From assembly GCF_000803645.1 (NCBI RefSeq), contig NZ_CP009122.1, positions 472,501 to 536,500 on the forward strand: a stretch of 64,000 nt of DNA, given 5' to 3'. The notes beneath the pieces are model-generated. The model was not told the DNA's origin. It did not search any database and was given only the letters and a program-made list of their open reading frames with translations. Below, piece after piece: positions 8,782 to 18,023 of this stretch; position 1 is the stretch's first letter, and every line of letters starts with the position of its first letter. Origin of the DNA: Sphingopyxis fribergensis. GTDB taxonomy: Bacteria > Pseudomonadota > Alphaproteobacteria > Sphingomonadales > Sphingomonadaceae. Made by a program: the position numbers and the translations under genes.

Positions 8782-9951
8782 ATGCCTACTGCTTATATCG
8801 TCGACGCCGTCCGCACCGCGGGCGGCAAGCGTGGCGGCCGGCTTGCCGGTGTCCACCCCGTCGACCTCGGCGCCGCGGTGTTCGACGCGATCGCCGATCG
8901 TAACGACTTCGACACGAAGGCGATCGACGACGTCATCACCGGCTGTGTCAGCCAGGGCGGACAGCAGACGATGGACGTCGGCCGCAACGCGGTGCTCGCT
9001 TCGAAACTGCCCGACTCGATCCCAGCGGTAACGATCGACCGCCAGTGCGGCTCGTCGCAGCAGGCGATCCAGTTCGCCGCGCAGGCGGTGATGTCGGGCA
9101 CGCAGGACATCGTCCTGGCGAGCGGTATCGAAAGCATGACGCGCGTCCCGATGGGCAGCGTCGCGACCTTGTTCATGAAGGAGGGCCTCGGCCATTATAA
9201 GTCCGAGCGGCTCGAGGAAAAATATCCCGGCATCATGTTCAGCCAGTTTATGGGCGCCGAGATGATCGTCAAGAAATACGGCCTGACCAAGGGCGACCTC
9301 GACGCCTATGCGCTCGAGAGCCATCGCCGCGGCAAGGCGGCAACCGAGGCGGGCCATTTCCAGCGCGAGATCGTCGGCGTCGAGATCGACACGCCCGACG
9401 GCCGTCAGACCCATCTGGTCGACGAAGGCATCCGCTTCGACGCGACGCTCGAAGGCATCGCCGGGGTCAAGATCCTGCAGGAAGGCGGCTCGATCACTGC
9501 GGCGACATCGAGCCAGATCTGCGACGGTGCCTCGGCGGCGCTCGTTGTGTCGGAACAGGCGCTCAAGGATCATGGCCTGACCCCGCGCGCGCGCATTCAT
9601 CATGTCTCGGTGACCGCGGGCGACCCGGTGATCATGCTCGAAGAGCCGCTGTTCGCGACCGAACGCGCGCTGAAGCGTGCGGGCATGAAGATCGAGGACA
9701 TTGACGCCTATGAGGTCAACGAGGCGTTCGCGCCCGTGCCCCTGGCTTGGCTCAAATATCTCGGTGCCGACCATGCCCGGCTCAACCAGCATGGCGGCGC
9801 GATCGCGCTCGGCCACCCGCTCGGCGCCAGCGGCACCAAGCTGATGGCGACCCTGCTCGGCGTGCTCGACGCCACGGGCGGCAAATATGGCCTTCAGACG
9901 ATGTGCGAAGGCGGCGGCCAGGCCAACGTCACGATCATCGAGCGGCTTTAA
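8782..9951 (+). CDS. Acetyl-CoA C-acyltransferase (thiolase)
   Basis: A 389-residue thiolase that cleaves 3-ketoacyl-CoA or condenses acyl-CoAs. The nucleophile Cys is at residue 89 (DRQCGSSQQAI). The other catalytic motifs are NEAFAPVPLAW, HGGAIALGHPLGASGTK (His) and CEGGGQANVTI (second Cys) near the C-terminus. The start at 8782 has AAAGGAA upstream. It lies 31 bases after the dehydrogenase and is followed, past a repeat, by an SDR gene, so it most likely does the thiolytic step of the same beta-oxidation route. Confidence 0.94.
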   Translation: MPTAYIVDAVRTAGGKRGGRLAGVHPVDLGAAVFDAIADRNDFDTKAIDDVITGCVSQGGQQTMDVGRNAVLASKLPDSIPAVTIDRQCGSSQQAIQFAAQAVMSGTQDIVLASGIESMTRVPMGSVATLFMKEGLGHYKSERLEEKYPGIMFSQFMGAEMIVKKYGLTKGDLDAYALESHRRGKAATEAGHFQREIVGVEIDTPDGRQTHLVDEGIRFDATLEGIAGVKILQEGGSITAATSSQICDGASAALVVSEQALKDHGLTPRARIHHVSVTAGDPVIMLEEPLFATERALKRAGMKIEDIDAYEVNEAFAPVPLAWLKYLGADHARLNQHGGAIALGHPLGASGTKLMATLLGVLDATGGKYGLQTMCEGGGQANVTIIERL

Positions 9952-9956
9952 TTTTT

Positions 9957-10051
9957 CTCCCCTCCCGCTTGCGGGAGGGGTCGGGGGAGGGCCTGTTGGT
10001 AGCCCAGCCCCTAACATGCCCCACTCAAACCCTCCCCTGAAGGGGAGGGCC
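9957..10051. repeat. Intergenic REP-like element inside the beta-oxidation operon
   Basis: CTCCCCTCCCGCTTGCGGGA at the left and CCCTCCCCTGAAGGGGAGGG at the right form two hairpins in the gap between the thiolase and SDR genes. It might act as an mRNA-stability or attenuation element. It matches the general look of other CCTCCC/GGGAGG repeats in the window (for example 2976-3160). Confidence 0.65.
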
Positions 10052-10066
10052 TAAACGGAGAAAACC

Positions 10067-10849
10067 ATGAAACTCGATTCCACCGTATCCGCCGTCGTCA
10101 CCGGCGGCGCCTCGGGCCTCGGCGCGGCGACCGCGCGGGCGCTCGCCGCGAAGGGTGTCAAGGTCGCGATCTTCGACCTGCAGGAAGAAAAGGGCCTCGC
10201 GATCGCGGCCGAACTCGGCGGCGTTTTCTGCGAATGTAATGTGACCGACGACGCCAGCGTCGATGCCGCCTTTGCCAAGGCGCGCGAAGCGCATGGGCAG
10301 GAGCGCATCCTCGTCAACTGCGCGGGCACCGGCAACGCGATCAAGACCGCGAGCCGCAGCAAGGAAGACGGTAGCATCAAGCATTTCCCGCTCGATGCGT
10401 TCAACTGGATCATCCAGATCAATCTCGTCGGCACCTTCCGCTGCATAGCCAAGTCGGCGGCGGGCATGCTGACGCTCGACCCGATGGAGGATGGCGAGCG
10501 CGGCGCGATCGTCAACACCGCGAGCGTCGCGGCCGAGGACGGCCAGATCGGCCAAGCGGCGTACTCAGCGTCGAAGGGCGGCGTCGTCGGCATGACGCTC
10601 CCGATCGCGCGCGACCTCGGCAACGAGAATATCCGCGTCAACACGATCCTGCCCGGCATCTTCGACACCCCGCTGCTCGCCGGCGCGCCGCAGCCGGTGC
10701 GCGACGCGCTCGGCGCCTCGGTGCTCAACCCCAAGCGCCTCGGCATCCCCGACGAATATGCCAATCTCGCGATGTGCATGATCGAGAATGGCTATTTCAA
10801 CGGCGAGGATGTCCGCCTCGACGGCGGCATCCGCATGGCGCCGCGCTGA
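10067..10849 (+). CDS. SDR family dehydrogenase (3-hydroxyacyl-CoA dehydrogenase type-2 like)
   Basis: A 260-residue short-chain dehydrogenase. TGGASGLG at residues 12-19 binds NAD(P). NCAGTGN is the structural Asn motif. The catalytic Ser precedes a YSASK (YxxxK) motif at about 164. The length, the insert with KEDGSIKHFPLDAFNWIIQIN, and the neighbours fit the HSD17B10-like 3-hydroxyacyl-CoA dehydrogenases. It would supply the NAD-dependent step between hydratase and thiolase. The thioesterase gene starts one base after its stop codon. Confidence 0.88.
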   Translation: MKLDSTVSAVVTGGASGLGAATARALAAKGVKVAIFDLQEEKGLAIAAELGGVFCECNVTDDASVDAAFAKAREAHGQERILVNCAGTGNAIKTASRSKEDGSIKHFPLDAFNWIIQINLVGTFRCIAKSAAGMLTLDPMEDGERGAIVNTASVAAEDGQIGQAAYSASKGGVVGMTLPIARDLGNENIRVNTILPGIFDTPLLAGAPQPVRDALGASVLNPKRLGIPDEYANLAMCMIENGYFNGEDVRLDGGIRMAPR

Positions 10850-10850
10850 T

Positions 10851-11288
10851 ATGCCCAAACCGGAAAGCTGGCGGCTCGACGCCGCCAGCTACCCCGTCGT
10901 GGCCGAGTTCCAGACACGTTTTCAGGACATGGACATCAACGGCCACCTCAACAATGTGGCCTTTGCCGCGCTGTTCGAGAGCGGCCGGGTGCTGCTGAAC
11001 CGGCAGGTGCGTCCGCTCGACGAACGCCCTTCGAACGAGCGCACGATGGTCGCGGCGGTAGAGATCAACTATCTCGCCGAGGGCAATTTCCCCGATCCGG
11101 TCGAGATCGCGACCGGCATCGGCCGGCTCGGCACGTCGAGCTGGACGATCGTGCAGGCGATGTTCCAGAACGGACGCTGCATAGCCGCCTGCGATACCGT
11201 AGTCGTGTGCCGCACCGATGGTCAGGCGAAGCCGCTCCGCGCCGCGATGGTTGCCGAACTCGAAGAAAAACTCGTTAAACCCGCTTAG
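10851..11288 (+). CDS. Hotdog-fold acyl-CoA thioesterase
   Basis: A 145-residue single-hotdog protein of the 4-hydroxybenzoyl-CoA/YbgC-like thioesterase type, with FQTRFQDMDINGHLNNVAFA near residue 22 carrying the usual catalytic Asp/Asn/His region. It likely releases acids from acyl-CoA made or consumed by the preceding operon genes. Its start is one base after the SDR stop. Its last codons overlap the end of gmk on the other strand by four bases. Confidence 0.85.
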   Translation: MPKPESWRLDAASYPVVAEFQTRFQDMDINGHLNNVAFAALFESGRVLLNRQVRPLDERPSNERTMVAAVEINYLAEGNFPDPVEIATGIGRLGTSSWTIVQAMFQNGRCIAACDTVVVCRTDGQAKPLRAAMVAELEEKLVKPA

Positions 11289-11947
11289 AGGTTCTTGTCC
11301 GCGTCGGGGACCGAACGGATCAGGTCGCGCGCGAAGCCGATCAGGCCGATCTGGCGGCGGCGTTTCAGCCGTTCGGCGCGCAGGATCGCGCAGACCTCGT
11401 CGAAACAGCCTTCGACATTGTCGTTGATCAGCACATAGTCGTAGCCGTCCCAGTGGCTGATCTCGTTCGCGGCGCGTTCCATGCGCGCGGCGATCACCTC
11501 GTCGCTGTCGGTCTTGCGCGAGCGCAGGCGGCGTTCGAGTTCTTCCATCGTCGGCGGCAGGACAAAGACGCGCACGACGTCGGGGCCCGCCTCCTGATAA
11601 AGCTGCTGCGCGCCCTGCCAGTCGATGTCGAACAGCACGTCTTTGCCCGCATCGAGCAGTTCGTCGACCCTCGCGCGGGGCGTGCCATAGCGGTGGCCAA
11701 ATACATGCGCCCATTCGAGAAACTCGCCGTCGGCAGCCATTTTCTTGAAGGTGTCGGTGTCGACGAAATGATAATGGACACCGTCGATTTCGCCGGGGCG
11801 CGGTGGCCGCGTCGTCGCCGATATCGACAGCGCGATATCCTTGTCGGCCTCGAGCATCATGCGCGAAATGGTGGTCTTGCCTGCGCCCGAGGGCGAGGAG
11901 AGGACGAACAACACGCCGCGGCGGTTCAGGTGGACGCTTTCAGCCAT
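11285..11947 (-). CDS. gmk: Guanylate kinase
   Basis: Phosphorylates GMP to GDP using ATP; essential cytosolic enzyme. The 220-residue protein has the Walker A loop LSSPSGAGKTT at about 16-26, the GMP-binding segment STTRPPRPGEIDGVHYHFV, and LFDIDWQGAQQL. The family's usual length is about 200-220. It is convergent with the thioesterase gene. Nothing odd. Confidence 0.96.
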   Translation of the reverse strand: MAESVHLNRRGVLFVLSSPSGAGKTTISRMMLEADKDIALSISATTRPPRPGEIDGVHYHFVDTDTFKKMAADGEFLEWAHVFGHRYGTPRARVDELLDAGKDVLFDIDWQGAQQLYQEAGPDVVRVFVLPPTMEELERRLRSRKTDSDEVIAARMERAANEISHWDGYDYVLINDNVEGCFDEVCAILRAERLKRRRQIGLIGFARDLIRSVPDADKNL

Positions 11948-12027
11948 GGGCGCTATTCGCCAAAGCTGCGCCAGTGGTCAAGCGTCGTATGCAGGTTCCA
12001 CGTCCGTGGAACAGGGGGGAGCGGAGC

Positions 12028-12591
12028 ATGGCAGGAATTTCACGAACGGGCTGGCTGGTCGCCGCGGGGCTGCTCGCGGTCTTTGCCGCGATCCTCTTCG
12101 AGATGGGGCGCCCGCCGATCTGTCCGTGCGGGACAATCAGCCTGTGGCACGGCGTCGTGCAGTCGAACCAGAACAGCCAGCAGATTTCGGACTGGTACAG
12201 CTTCAGCCATGTCATTCACGGCTTCATTTTCTATGGCGTGCTGCGCTGGATCCTGCCGCACCGCCCTCTCTGGGTGCCGCTTGCTATCGCGATCGGGATC
12301 GAGGCCGCGTGGGAAATCCTCGAAAATTCGCCGATCATCATCGACCGCTACCGCGAAGTGACGATGGCCTATGGCTATTCGGGCGATTCGATCCTCAATT
12401 CGGTGAGCGATGCCATCTTCATGATGATCGGCTTCATCGCTGCCAGCCGGATGCGCTGGTGGGTCACGGTCGCGATCGCGATCATATTTGAGCTGTTCAC
12501 CCTATGGGCGATCCGTGACAATCTGACGCTCAACGTCCTGATGCTGGTTTCGCCCGTCGAGGCGGTGAAGGAGTGGCAATCCGGCGGCTAG
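12028..12591 (+). CDS. DUF2585 family membrane protein
   Basis: A 187-residue protein with four or five hydrophobic segments (about 8-24, 67-80, 85-98, 130-145, 148-165) and conserved-looking polar parts CGTISLWHGVVQSNQNSQQI, SFSHVIHGF and AWEILENSPIIIDRYRE. I recognise this as the DUF2585/UPF0314 family of alphaproteobacterial inner-membrane proteins of unknown function. The start at 12028 follows GGGGGAGCGGAG. Confidence 0.82.
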   Translation: MAGISRTGWLVAAGLLAVFAAILFEMGRPPICPCGTISLWHGVVQSNQNSQQISDWYSFSHVIHGFIFYGVLRWILPHRPLWVPLAIAIGIEAAWEILENSPIIIDRYREVTMAYGYSGDSILNSVSDAIFMMIGFIAASRMRWWVTVAIAIIFELFTLWAIRDNLTLNVLMLVSPVEAVKEWQSGG

Positions 12592-12956
12592 TGGATCGCG
12601 CTGCTGCGCCCGTTTTCTTCCAGCGGAATCGCTGGCGGCAACGCGTCGCCGATCGTCTGTCCATCGGTTGGCAGCTCCGCCGTTCCGGTATAGGTGTCGA
12701 CCACGCCCGCATTTGCGAGTTCGGGGTCGATTGCATGCGCCTCTTCCGCCGCCTTGCGCGCCTCGGCGCGTTCGGCCCATTTTTTGGTGAGATAGCCCGC
12801 CGCCGCCCACGCCGCGAGCGCGGCATAGCGTTGCGGGAAAAGGCGCCGCGCCGCGAACAGAGCGCCCGCGCCGATCACAGCGCCCGCGACCGGGTGATTG
12901 CCCTTTTCTTTTCCGACGGCGCTGCCAAGGACGCCGCCTACGATCCTGCCTATCAT
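12588..12956 (-). CDS. Hypothetical protein with glycine-rich N-terminus
   Basis: A 122-residue protein. The first ~55 residues are rich in Gly and Ala (IGRIVGGVLGSAVG, then HPVAGAVIGAGALFAARRLF) and may pack in or on a membrane. The C-terminal half is acidic and probably soluble. It overlaps the stop of the convergent DUF2585 gene by four bases. No family recognised. Confidence 0.6.
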   Translation of the reverse strand: MIGRIVGGVLGSAVGKEKGNHPVAGAVIGAGALFAARRLFPQRYAALAAWAAAGYLTKKWAERAEARKAAEEAHAIDPELANAGVVDTYTGTAELPTDGQTIGDALPPAIPLEENGRSSAIH

Positions 12957-13007
12957 GCAAAAATCTCCTTCCCCGTATCAATCCGCCGGGGCGCTACGGG
13001 TTCCCGC

Positions 13008-14402
13008 TCAATGTTCCGGTCCCAACATCGTGCGCGGATCGACGACGCGGTCGAAGGTCGCGGCGTCGACATAGCCGAGATCGAGCGCGGCTTCCTTCAG
13101 CGTGCTGCCCGTTTCGTGCGCGTGCTTGGCGATCTTCGCGGCCTTGTCATAACCGATTTCGGGTGCAAGCGCGGTGACGAGCATCAGCGAGCGGTTCATC
13201 AACTCGTCGATGCGGGCAAGATTAGGTTCGATCCCGACGACGCAATGTTCGGTGAAGCCCGCCATGCCGATCGCGAGCAATTCGATCGAGCGCAGCACAT
13301 TCGAGCCGATCAGCGGCTTGAACACATTGAGTTCGAGATGGCCCTGAAGGCCCCCAACCGTCACCGCCTGATGATTGCCGATCACCTGCGCGGCGACCAT
13401 TGTCAGCATCTCGCACTGCGTCGGATTGACCTTGCCCGGCATGATCGAGCTGCCGGGTTCGTTCGCGGGCAGGTCGAGTTCGCCCAGACCCGCGCGCGGG
13501 CCCGAACCGAGCAGGCGGATATCGTTGGCGATCTTGGTCAGCGCGACCGCGAGCGTATTGAGCGCGCCCGAGAAGAAGACGAGCCCGTCGTTCGACGCCA
13601 GCGCCTCGAATTTGTTGGCCGCGGACTCGAATGCGATGCCGGTGCTATTCGACAGCTCGGCGGCGATCGCGACGTCGAATCCGGCGGGCGCATTGAGTCC
13701 GGTGCCGACCGCCGTACCGCCCTGCGCGAGCTTGCAGATGTTATGGGCCAGCGCCCCCTCGATCCGCGCGCGGCACGCGATCAATTGCGCGACATAGCCT
13801 GAAAATTCCTGGCCGAGCGTCAGCGGAGTCGCGTCCTGCAAATGGGTGCGGCCGATCTTGACGATATCGTTCCATGCCCGCGCCTTGGCTTCGAGCGCGT
13901 CGGTCAGCAGGGTCAGCGACGGTAGCAGCCGTTCCGTCGTCTCGACCGCGACCGCGACGTGCAGCGCGGTCGGAAAGCTGTCGTTGGATGACTGGCCCAT
14001 GTTGACATGGTCGTTGGGATGGACGGGCGATTTGCCGCCGCGCGTGCCCGCGATCACCTCGTTTGCGATACCCGCGATCACCTCGTTCGCGTTCATGTTC
14101 GACTGGGTGCCGCTGCCCGTCTGCCAGATCGCGAGCGGGAACTGGTCGTCGTAGCGGCCGGCGATCACCGCGTCGGCGGCGGCGGCAATCGCGTCGGCCA
14201 GACCGGCATCGAGCCCGTGCGCGCGATTGACCCGCGCCGCCGCGCCCTTGATCCGCGCCAGCGCGTGGACGATCGGCATCGGCATGCGTTCGTGCGCTGG
14301 AAAAGCGAAATTGTGCCGGCTGCGCTCGGTCTGCGCGCCCCAATAGGCGTCGTCCGCAACCTCGATCTCGCCGATGCTGTCGCTTTCAATTCGCGTGCTC
14401 AT
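13008..14402 (-). CDS. fumC: Fumarate hydratase class II
   Basis: Converts fumarate to malate in the TCA cycle without an iron-sulfur cluster. The 464-residue protein carries the fumarase/aspartase signature [15 protein letters not shown] at about 318-332, [15 protein letters not shown], and [13 protein letters not shown]. The ATG at 14402 is chosen because [15 protein letters not shown] is the normal N-terminus. It overlaps the upstream small membrane protein gene by four bases. Confidence 0.95.
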   Translation of the reverse strand: MSTRIESDSIGEIEVADDAYWGAQTERSRHNFAFPAHERMPMPIVHALARIKGAAARVNRAHGLDAGLADAIAAAADAVIAGRYDDQFPLAIWQTGSGTQSNMNANEVIAGIANEVIAGTRGGKSPVHPNDHVNMGQSSNDSFPTALHVAVAVETTERLLPSLTLLTDALEAKARAWNDIVKIGRTHLQDATPLTLGQEFSGYVAQLIACRARIEGALAHNICKLAQGGTAVGTGLNAPAGFDVAIAAELSNSTGIAFESAANKFEALASNDGLVFFSGALNTLAVALTKIANDIRLLGSGPRAGLGELDLPANEPGSSIMPGKVNPTQCEMLTMVAAQVIGNHQAVTVGGLQGHLELNVFKPLIGSNVLRSIELLAIGMAGFTEHCVVGIEPNLARIDELMNRSLMLVTALAPEIGYDKAAKIAKHAHETGSTLKEAALDLGYVDAATFDRVVDPRTMLGPEH

Positions 14403-14713
14403 GTCACCAGCATCCTCGTCACCAGCACCGACCCGGCCCAGATCATCGCCACCAGGCCGAGCAACTGCCAATAGCCGCCTTCGCCGACACGCCGACGCAG
14501 CCATGCGGCGGCGAGCCACACGATGACGAGCGCGGGGGTCAGGATCAGCACAGTAAAGCGAAGCAGCCCGTCGGCGATCTGTCCGCGCGGCGCATTGCCC
14601 TGTGCCAGGGCATAGCCCTCGACCCCCCACCAGAAGGCCGCGGTGAGCACGACCATGCCCGCGAGCGACCAATATTGCCAGAAACGGCTCGGGGGCCAGA
14701 GCGGGCCCGCCAT
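14399..14713 (-). CDS. Small membrane protein, fumC neighbour
   Basis: A 104-residue protein with three hydrophobic helices (about 12-30, 50-68, 82-98). I recognise no family. The stop overlaps the fumC start by four bases and the start is one base from the sspB stop, so sspB, this gene and fumC look co-transcribed. Confidence 0.65.
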   Translation of the reverse strand: MAGPLWPPSRFWQYWSLAGMVVLTAAFWWGVEGYALAQGNAPRGQIADGLLRFTVLILTPALVIVWLAAAWLRRRVGEGGYWQLLGLVAMIWAGSVLVTRMLVT

Positions 14714-14714
14714 C

Positions 14715-15197
14715 TTATCGCTTCTTGCCGAAATCCACGGTCACGACGTTCGATCCATCCTCGCTGATGACTTCGGGACGGTCGTTGTCGGCTTCGTCGT
14801 GCGGCTCGGGCTGCGTGTCGTCGTCGTCGCTGACCTGGAACTGCAGTCCGAAATCGACCGACGGGTCTACGAAGGCAGTGATCGACGCATAGGGGATGGT
14901 CAGGATCGACGGTGTCTGGTTGAACGACAGGCCGACGCTGAAATGATCCTGCTCGACCTTCAAATCCCAGAAGCGGTTTTGCAGCACGATCGTCATTTCA
15001 TCGGGGAATTTGGCGATCAGATGCGCCGGAATATCGACGCCAACGGCCTGCGTCTTGAAGGTGATGTAGAAATGATGCTCGCCGGGCAGGCTGTCATAAC
15101 CGACGATCTGGCTGAGCACGCGGCCGACCACGGCGCGCAGCGCATCCTGCACGATTTCGTCATAGGGAATCAGGCTGTCGCGTACATCGTCACTCAT
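14715..15197 (-). CDS. sspB: SspB-like ClpXP adaptor protein
   Basis: A 160-residue protein of the alphaproteobacterial SspB type, which tethers ssrA-tagged substrates to ClpXP. It has a beta-rich N-terminal domain (EHHFYITFKTQAVGVDIPAH, LQNRFWDLKVEQDHFSVGLS), an acidic linker (QVSDDDDTQPEPHDEADNDR), and a short C-terminal ClpX-binding-like tail, VVTVDFGKKR. Domain order and tail match the family. It is first in an operon with a small membrane protein gene and fumC. Confidence 0.88.
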   Translation of the reverse strand: MSDDVRDSLIPYDEIVQDALRAVVGRVLSQIVGYDSLPGEHHFYITFKTQAVGVDIPAHLIAKFPDEMTIVLQNRFWDLKVEQDHFSVGLSFNQTPSILTIPYASITAFVDPSVDFGLQFQVSDDDDTQPEPHDEADNDRPEVISEDGSNVVTVDFGKKR

Positions 15198-15272
15198 GGG
15201 GCGAGGGGATGAACGCGCGCCGCACGCCGGTCAAGGGGGGAGAGTTACCTTGCAACGCGAAAAGTCGCTGCT

Positions 15273-15872
15273 ATGGCGCATCCCATGCGAACCGCCAATG
15301 TCCAGCGCACGACCAAGGAAACGGATATCGCGATCGCCGTCAATCTCGACGGAACGGGCGAATATTCGGTGTCCACCGGTATCGGTTTTCTCGACCATAT
15401 GGTCGAGCAATTGTCGCGCCACTCGCTGATCGACATTTCGATGCAGGTGAAGGGCGATCTTCATATCGATCAGCATCACACGGTCGAGGACAGCGCGCTC
15501 GCGCTCGGCGAGGCGGTCGCGAAGGCGCTCGGCGACAAGCGCGGCATCGCGCGCTATGGCGAGGCGCATGCGCCGATGGACGAGACGCTGACGCGCTGCG
15601 TGCTCGACATTTCGGGGCGCCCGCACTGCGTATATAAGTCCAGCTTCTCGCAGCCGCGGCTCGGCGAGATGGACACCGAGATGTTCCCGCACTGGTTCCA
15701 CAGCTTTGCGCAGACCGCGGGCATCACGCTGCACATCGAGATGCTGTATGGCGAGAACAACCATCACATCGCCGAGAGCATGTACAAGGCGCTTGCCAGG
15801 GCGCTGCGTCAGGCGGTCGAGATCGACCCGCGCAAGGGCGATGCCATTCCCTCGACCAAGGGTGTCCTCTAG
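15273..15872 (+). CDS. hisB: Imidazoleglycerol-phosphate dehydratase
   Basis: Sixth step of histidine biosynthesis. Monofunctional 199-residue enzyme with the metal-binding signatures [34 protein letters not shown] and [18 protein letters not shown]. An in-frame ATG at 15285 ([10 protein letters not shown]) is an alternative start. It leads a hisB-hisH-hisA-hisF cluster. Confidence 0.95.
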   Translation: MAHPMRTANVQRTTKETDIAIAVNLDGTGEYSVSTGIGFLDHMVEQLSRHSLIDISMQVKGDLHIDQHHTVEDSALALGEAVAKALGDKRGIARYGEAHAPMDETLTRCVLDISGRPHCVYKSSFSQPRLGEMDTEMFPHWFHSFAQTAGITLHIEMLYGENNHHIAESMYKALARALRQAVEIDPRKGDAIPSTKGVL

Positions 15873-15881
15873 GGCCGGAAA

Positions 15882-16490
15882 ATGAGCAGCATTGCCCTGA
15901 TCGACTATGGCGCGGGCAATCTTCGCTCGGTGCATAATGCGCTCGTTGCCGCGGGCGCCGACAATGTCGCCGTGACCGCCGATCCCGATGTCGTCGCGAA
16001 ATCCGACCGGATCGTGCTGCCCGGCGTCGGGGCGTTCGCCGCGTGCATGAACGGGCTGTCGGCGATCGACGGACTGATTGCGGCGATGGAGCAGCGCGTG
16101 CGCGGCGAGGGCGCGCCTTTCCTTGGTATCTGCGTCGGCATGCAATTGCTCGCCGACGCGGGTGAGGAGCATGGGCGACACGCCGGCCTCGGCTGGATCG
16201 CCGGCACGGTGCGGGCGTTCGATCCGGCGCCGGGCCTGCGCATCCCGCATATGGGTTGGAACGACGTTATCCCCGCTGCGCCGCACCCGGTGATCGCGGC
16301 GGGTGAGGCCTATTATCTGCACAGCTATCATTTTGCCGATGCGATCGATGTCGCCGCCACCAGCAGCCATGGCGCGACCTTCACCGCCGCAGTGGCCAAG
16401 GACAATATCGTCGGCGTCCAATATCATCCCGAAAAAAGCCAGGCTTACGGCCTCGCGACGCTCGAAAGGTTTCTCGCATGGCGGCCTTGA
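15882..16490 (+). CDS. hisH: Imidazole glycerol phosphate synthase, glutaminase subunit
   Basis: Supplies ammonia from glutamine to HisF. The 202-residue class-I amidotransferase has the nucleophile Cys in [12 protein letters not shown] (about residue 83) and the His/Glu pair in [10 protein letters not shown] near the C-terminus. It starts 9 bases after hisB and overlaps the hisA start by 13 bases. Confidence 0.95.
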   Translation: MSSIALIDYGAGNLRSVHNALVAAGADNVAVTADPDVVAKSDRIVLPGVGAFAACMNGLSAIDGLIAAMEQRVRGEGAPFLGICVGMQLLADAGEEHGRHAGLGWIAGTVRAFDPAPGLRIPHMGWNDVIPAAPHPVIAAGEAYYLHSYHFADAIDVAATSSHGATFTAAVAKDNIVGVQYHPEKSQAYGLATLERFLAWRP

Positions 16491-17212
16491 CCATCTTCCC
16501 CGCGATCGACCTCAAGGGTGGGCAGGTGGTCCGGCTCGCCGAGGGCGATATGGCGCGCGCGACTGTCTATGGCGACGATCCGGCGGCGCAGGCGCGGCTG
16601 TTCGCTGAGGCGGGCGCATCGCACCTGCATGTCGTCGATCTCGACGGGGCCTTCGCGGGGGCGAGCGTCAACGGCGCGGCGGTCGAGAGCATCATCGCCG
16701 CCTTTCCGGGCAAGGTGCAGGTCGGCGGCGGCATCCGCGATCGCGCCGGGGTCGACCGCTGGCTAGGGCTCGGCGTCGAGCGCGTGATCATCGGCACCGC
16801 GGCGCTGAAGGATCCCGAGTTCGTAAAATCGGCCGCGCGGGATCTGCCCGGCCGGATCGTCGTCGGGGTCGATGCCCGCGACGGCATGGTCGCGACCGAG
16901 GGTTGGGCCGACGTCTCCGACGTCCGCGTCAAAGACCTCGCGCGCCGGTTCGAGGATGCCGGGGTTGCGGCGCTGCTGTTCACCGACGTCGGCCGCGACG
17001 GGCTGCTCAAGGGCTGCAATGTCGAGGCGACGGTCGCTCTGGCGCAGGCGGTTGCCATTCCGGTGATCGCGTCCGGCGGCGTAGCGGACATCGGGGACAT
17101 CTACGCGCTCCGTCTGCATGTGGCGGACGGGATCGAAGGCGTGATTACCGGTCGTGCGCTCTACGACGGCCGGCTCGATCTCGCCGAAGCGATTGCGGCG
17201 GGGGCGGCGTGA
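16478..17212 (+). CDS. hisA: 1-(5-phosphoribosyl)-5-[(5-phosphoribosylamino)methylideneamino]imidazole-4-carboxamide isomerase
   Basis: The Amadori isomerase of histidine synthesis; a 244-residue beta/alpha barrel. The first catalytic Asp is in [14 protein letters not shown] at residue 10. VGGGIRDR and a second phosphate-binding [10 protein letters not shown] close the active site. It overlaps hisH by 13 bases and hisF by 4, implying translational coupling. Confidence 0.95.
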   Translation: MAALTIFPAIDLKGGQVVRLAEGDMARATVYGDDPAAQARLFAEAGASHLHVVDLDGAFAGASVNGAAVESIIAAFPGKVQVGGGIRDRAGVDRWLGLGVERVIIGTAALKDPEFVKSAARDLPGRIVVGVDARDGMVATEGWADVSDVRVKDLARRFEDAGVAALLFTDVGRDGLLKGCNVEATVALAQAVAIPVIASGGVADIGDIYALRLHVADGIEGVITGRALYDGRLDLAEAIAAGAA

Positions 17213-17973
17213 CCGTCCGCGTCCGCGTCATCCCCTGCCTCGACGTCGCCGACGGGCGCGTCGTGAAGGGCGTGAATTTTGTCGATCTGCGCGATGCCGG
17301 CGACCCCGTCGAGGCCGCGCGCGCCTATGACGCCGCGGGCGCCGACGAGCTTTGCTTCCTCGATATCAGCGCGAGCCATCAGGGGCGCGGCACCTTGCTC
17401 GACATGGTTAGCCGCACCGCCGAAGTCTGCTTCATGCCGCTCACCGTCGGCGGCGGGGTGCGCAGCGCCGACGATGCGCGCGCGCTGCTGCTTGCCGGCG
17501 CCGACAAGGTTGCGGTGAACAGCGCCGCGGTCGCGCGTCCCGAACTCGTCGCCGACATCGCCGACCGTTTCGGCAGCCAGTGCGCGGTCGGCAGCATCGA
17601 TGCGCGCCGCGTCGAAGACGGACGTTGGGAAATCTTCACTCATGGCGGGCGCAAGCCGACCGGGATCGACGCACTTGAACACGCCGTCCGCCTCGCCACC
17701 CTCGGCGCGGGCGAATTGCTCGTCACAAGCATGGACCGGGATGGCACGAAGGACGGCTATGACCTCGCGCTCACCCAAGCGATCGCCGACGCGGTCAGTG
17801 TGCCGGTGATCGCCTCGGGCGGGGTCGGCAATCTCGACCATCTCGTCGCGGGTGTGCTCGAAGGCGGCGCCAGTGCGGTACTCGCCGCGAGCATCTTCCA
17901 CTTCGGCGAGGCGACGATCGCCGAAGCCCATGCGCGGCTCGCTGCCGCCGGATTGCCTGTCCGCGCGCACTAA
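17209..17973 (+). CDS. hisF: Imidazole glycerol phosphate synthase, cyclase subunit
   Basis: A 254-residue barrel that pairs with HisH. It starts with GTG in a GTGA overlap with the hisA stop; [19 protein letters not shown] is the canonical N-terminus with catalytic Asp. Further motifs are [23 protein letters not shown] (second Asp) and [12 protein letters not shown]. It ends the cluster; hisE and hisI, often next in related genomes, are not in the window. Confidence 0.95.
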   Translation: MTVRVRVIPCLDVADGRVVKGVNFVDLRDAGDPVEAARAYDAAGADELCFLDISASHQGRGTLLDMVSRTAEVCFMPLTVGGGVRSADDARALLLAGADKVAVNSAAVARPELVADIADRFGSQCAVGSIDARRVEDGRWEIFTHGGRKPTGIDALEHAVRLATLGAGELLVTSMDRDGTKDGYDLALTQAIADAVSVPVIASGGVGNLDHLVAGVLEGGASAVLAASIFHFGEATIAEAHARLAAAGLPVRAH

Positions 17974-18023
17974 AATTCCGGCTTGGGGTGGCCACGCGGG
18001 GAGGGGGCTGCAATAGAAGCTGC

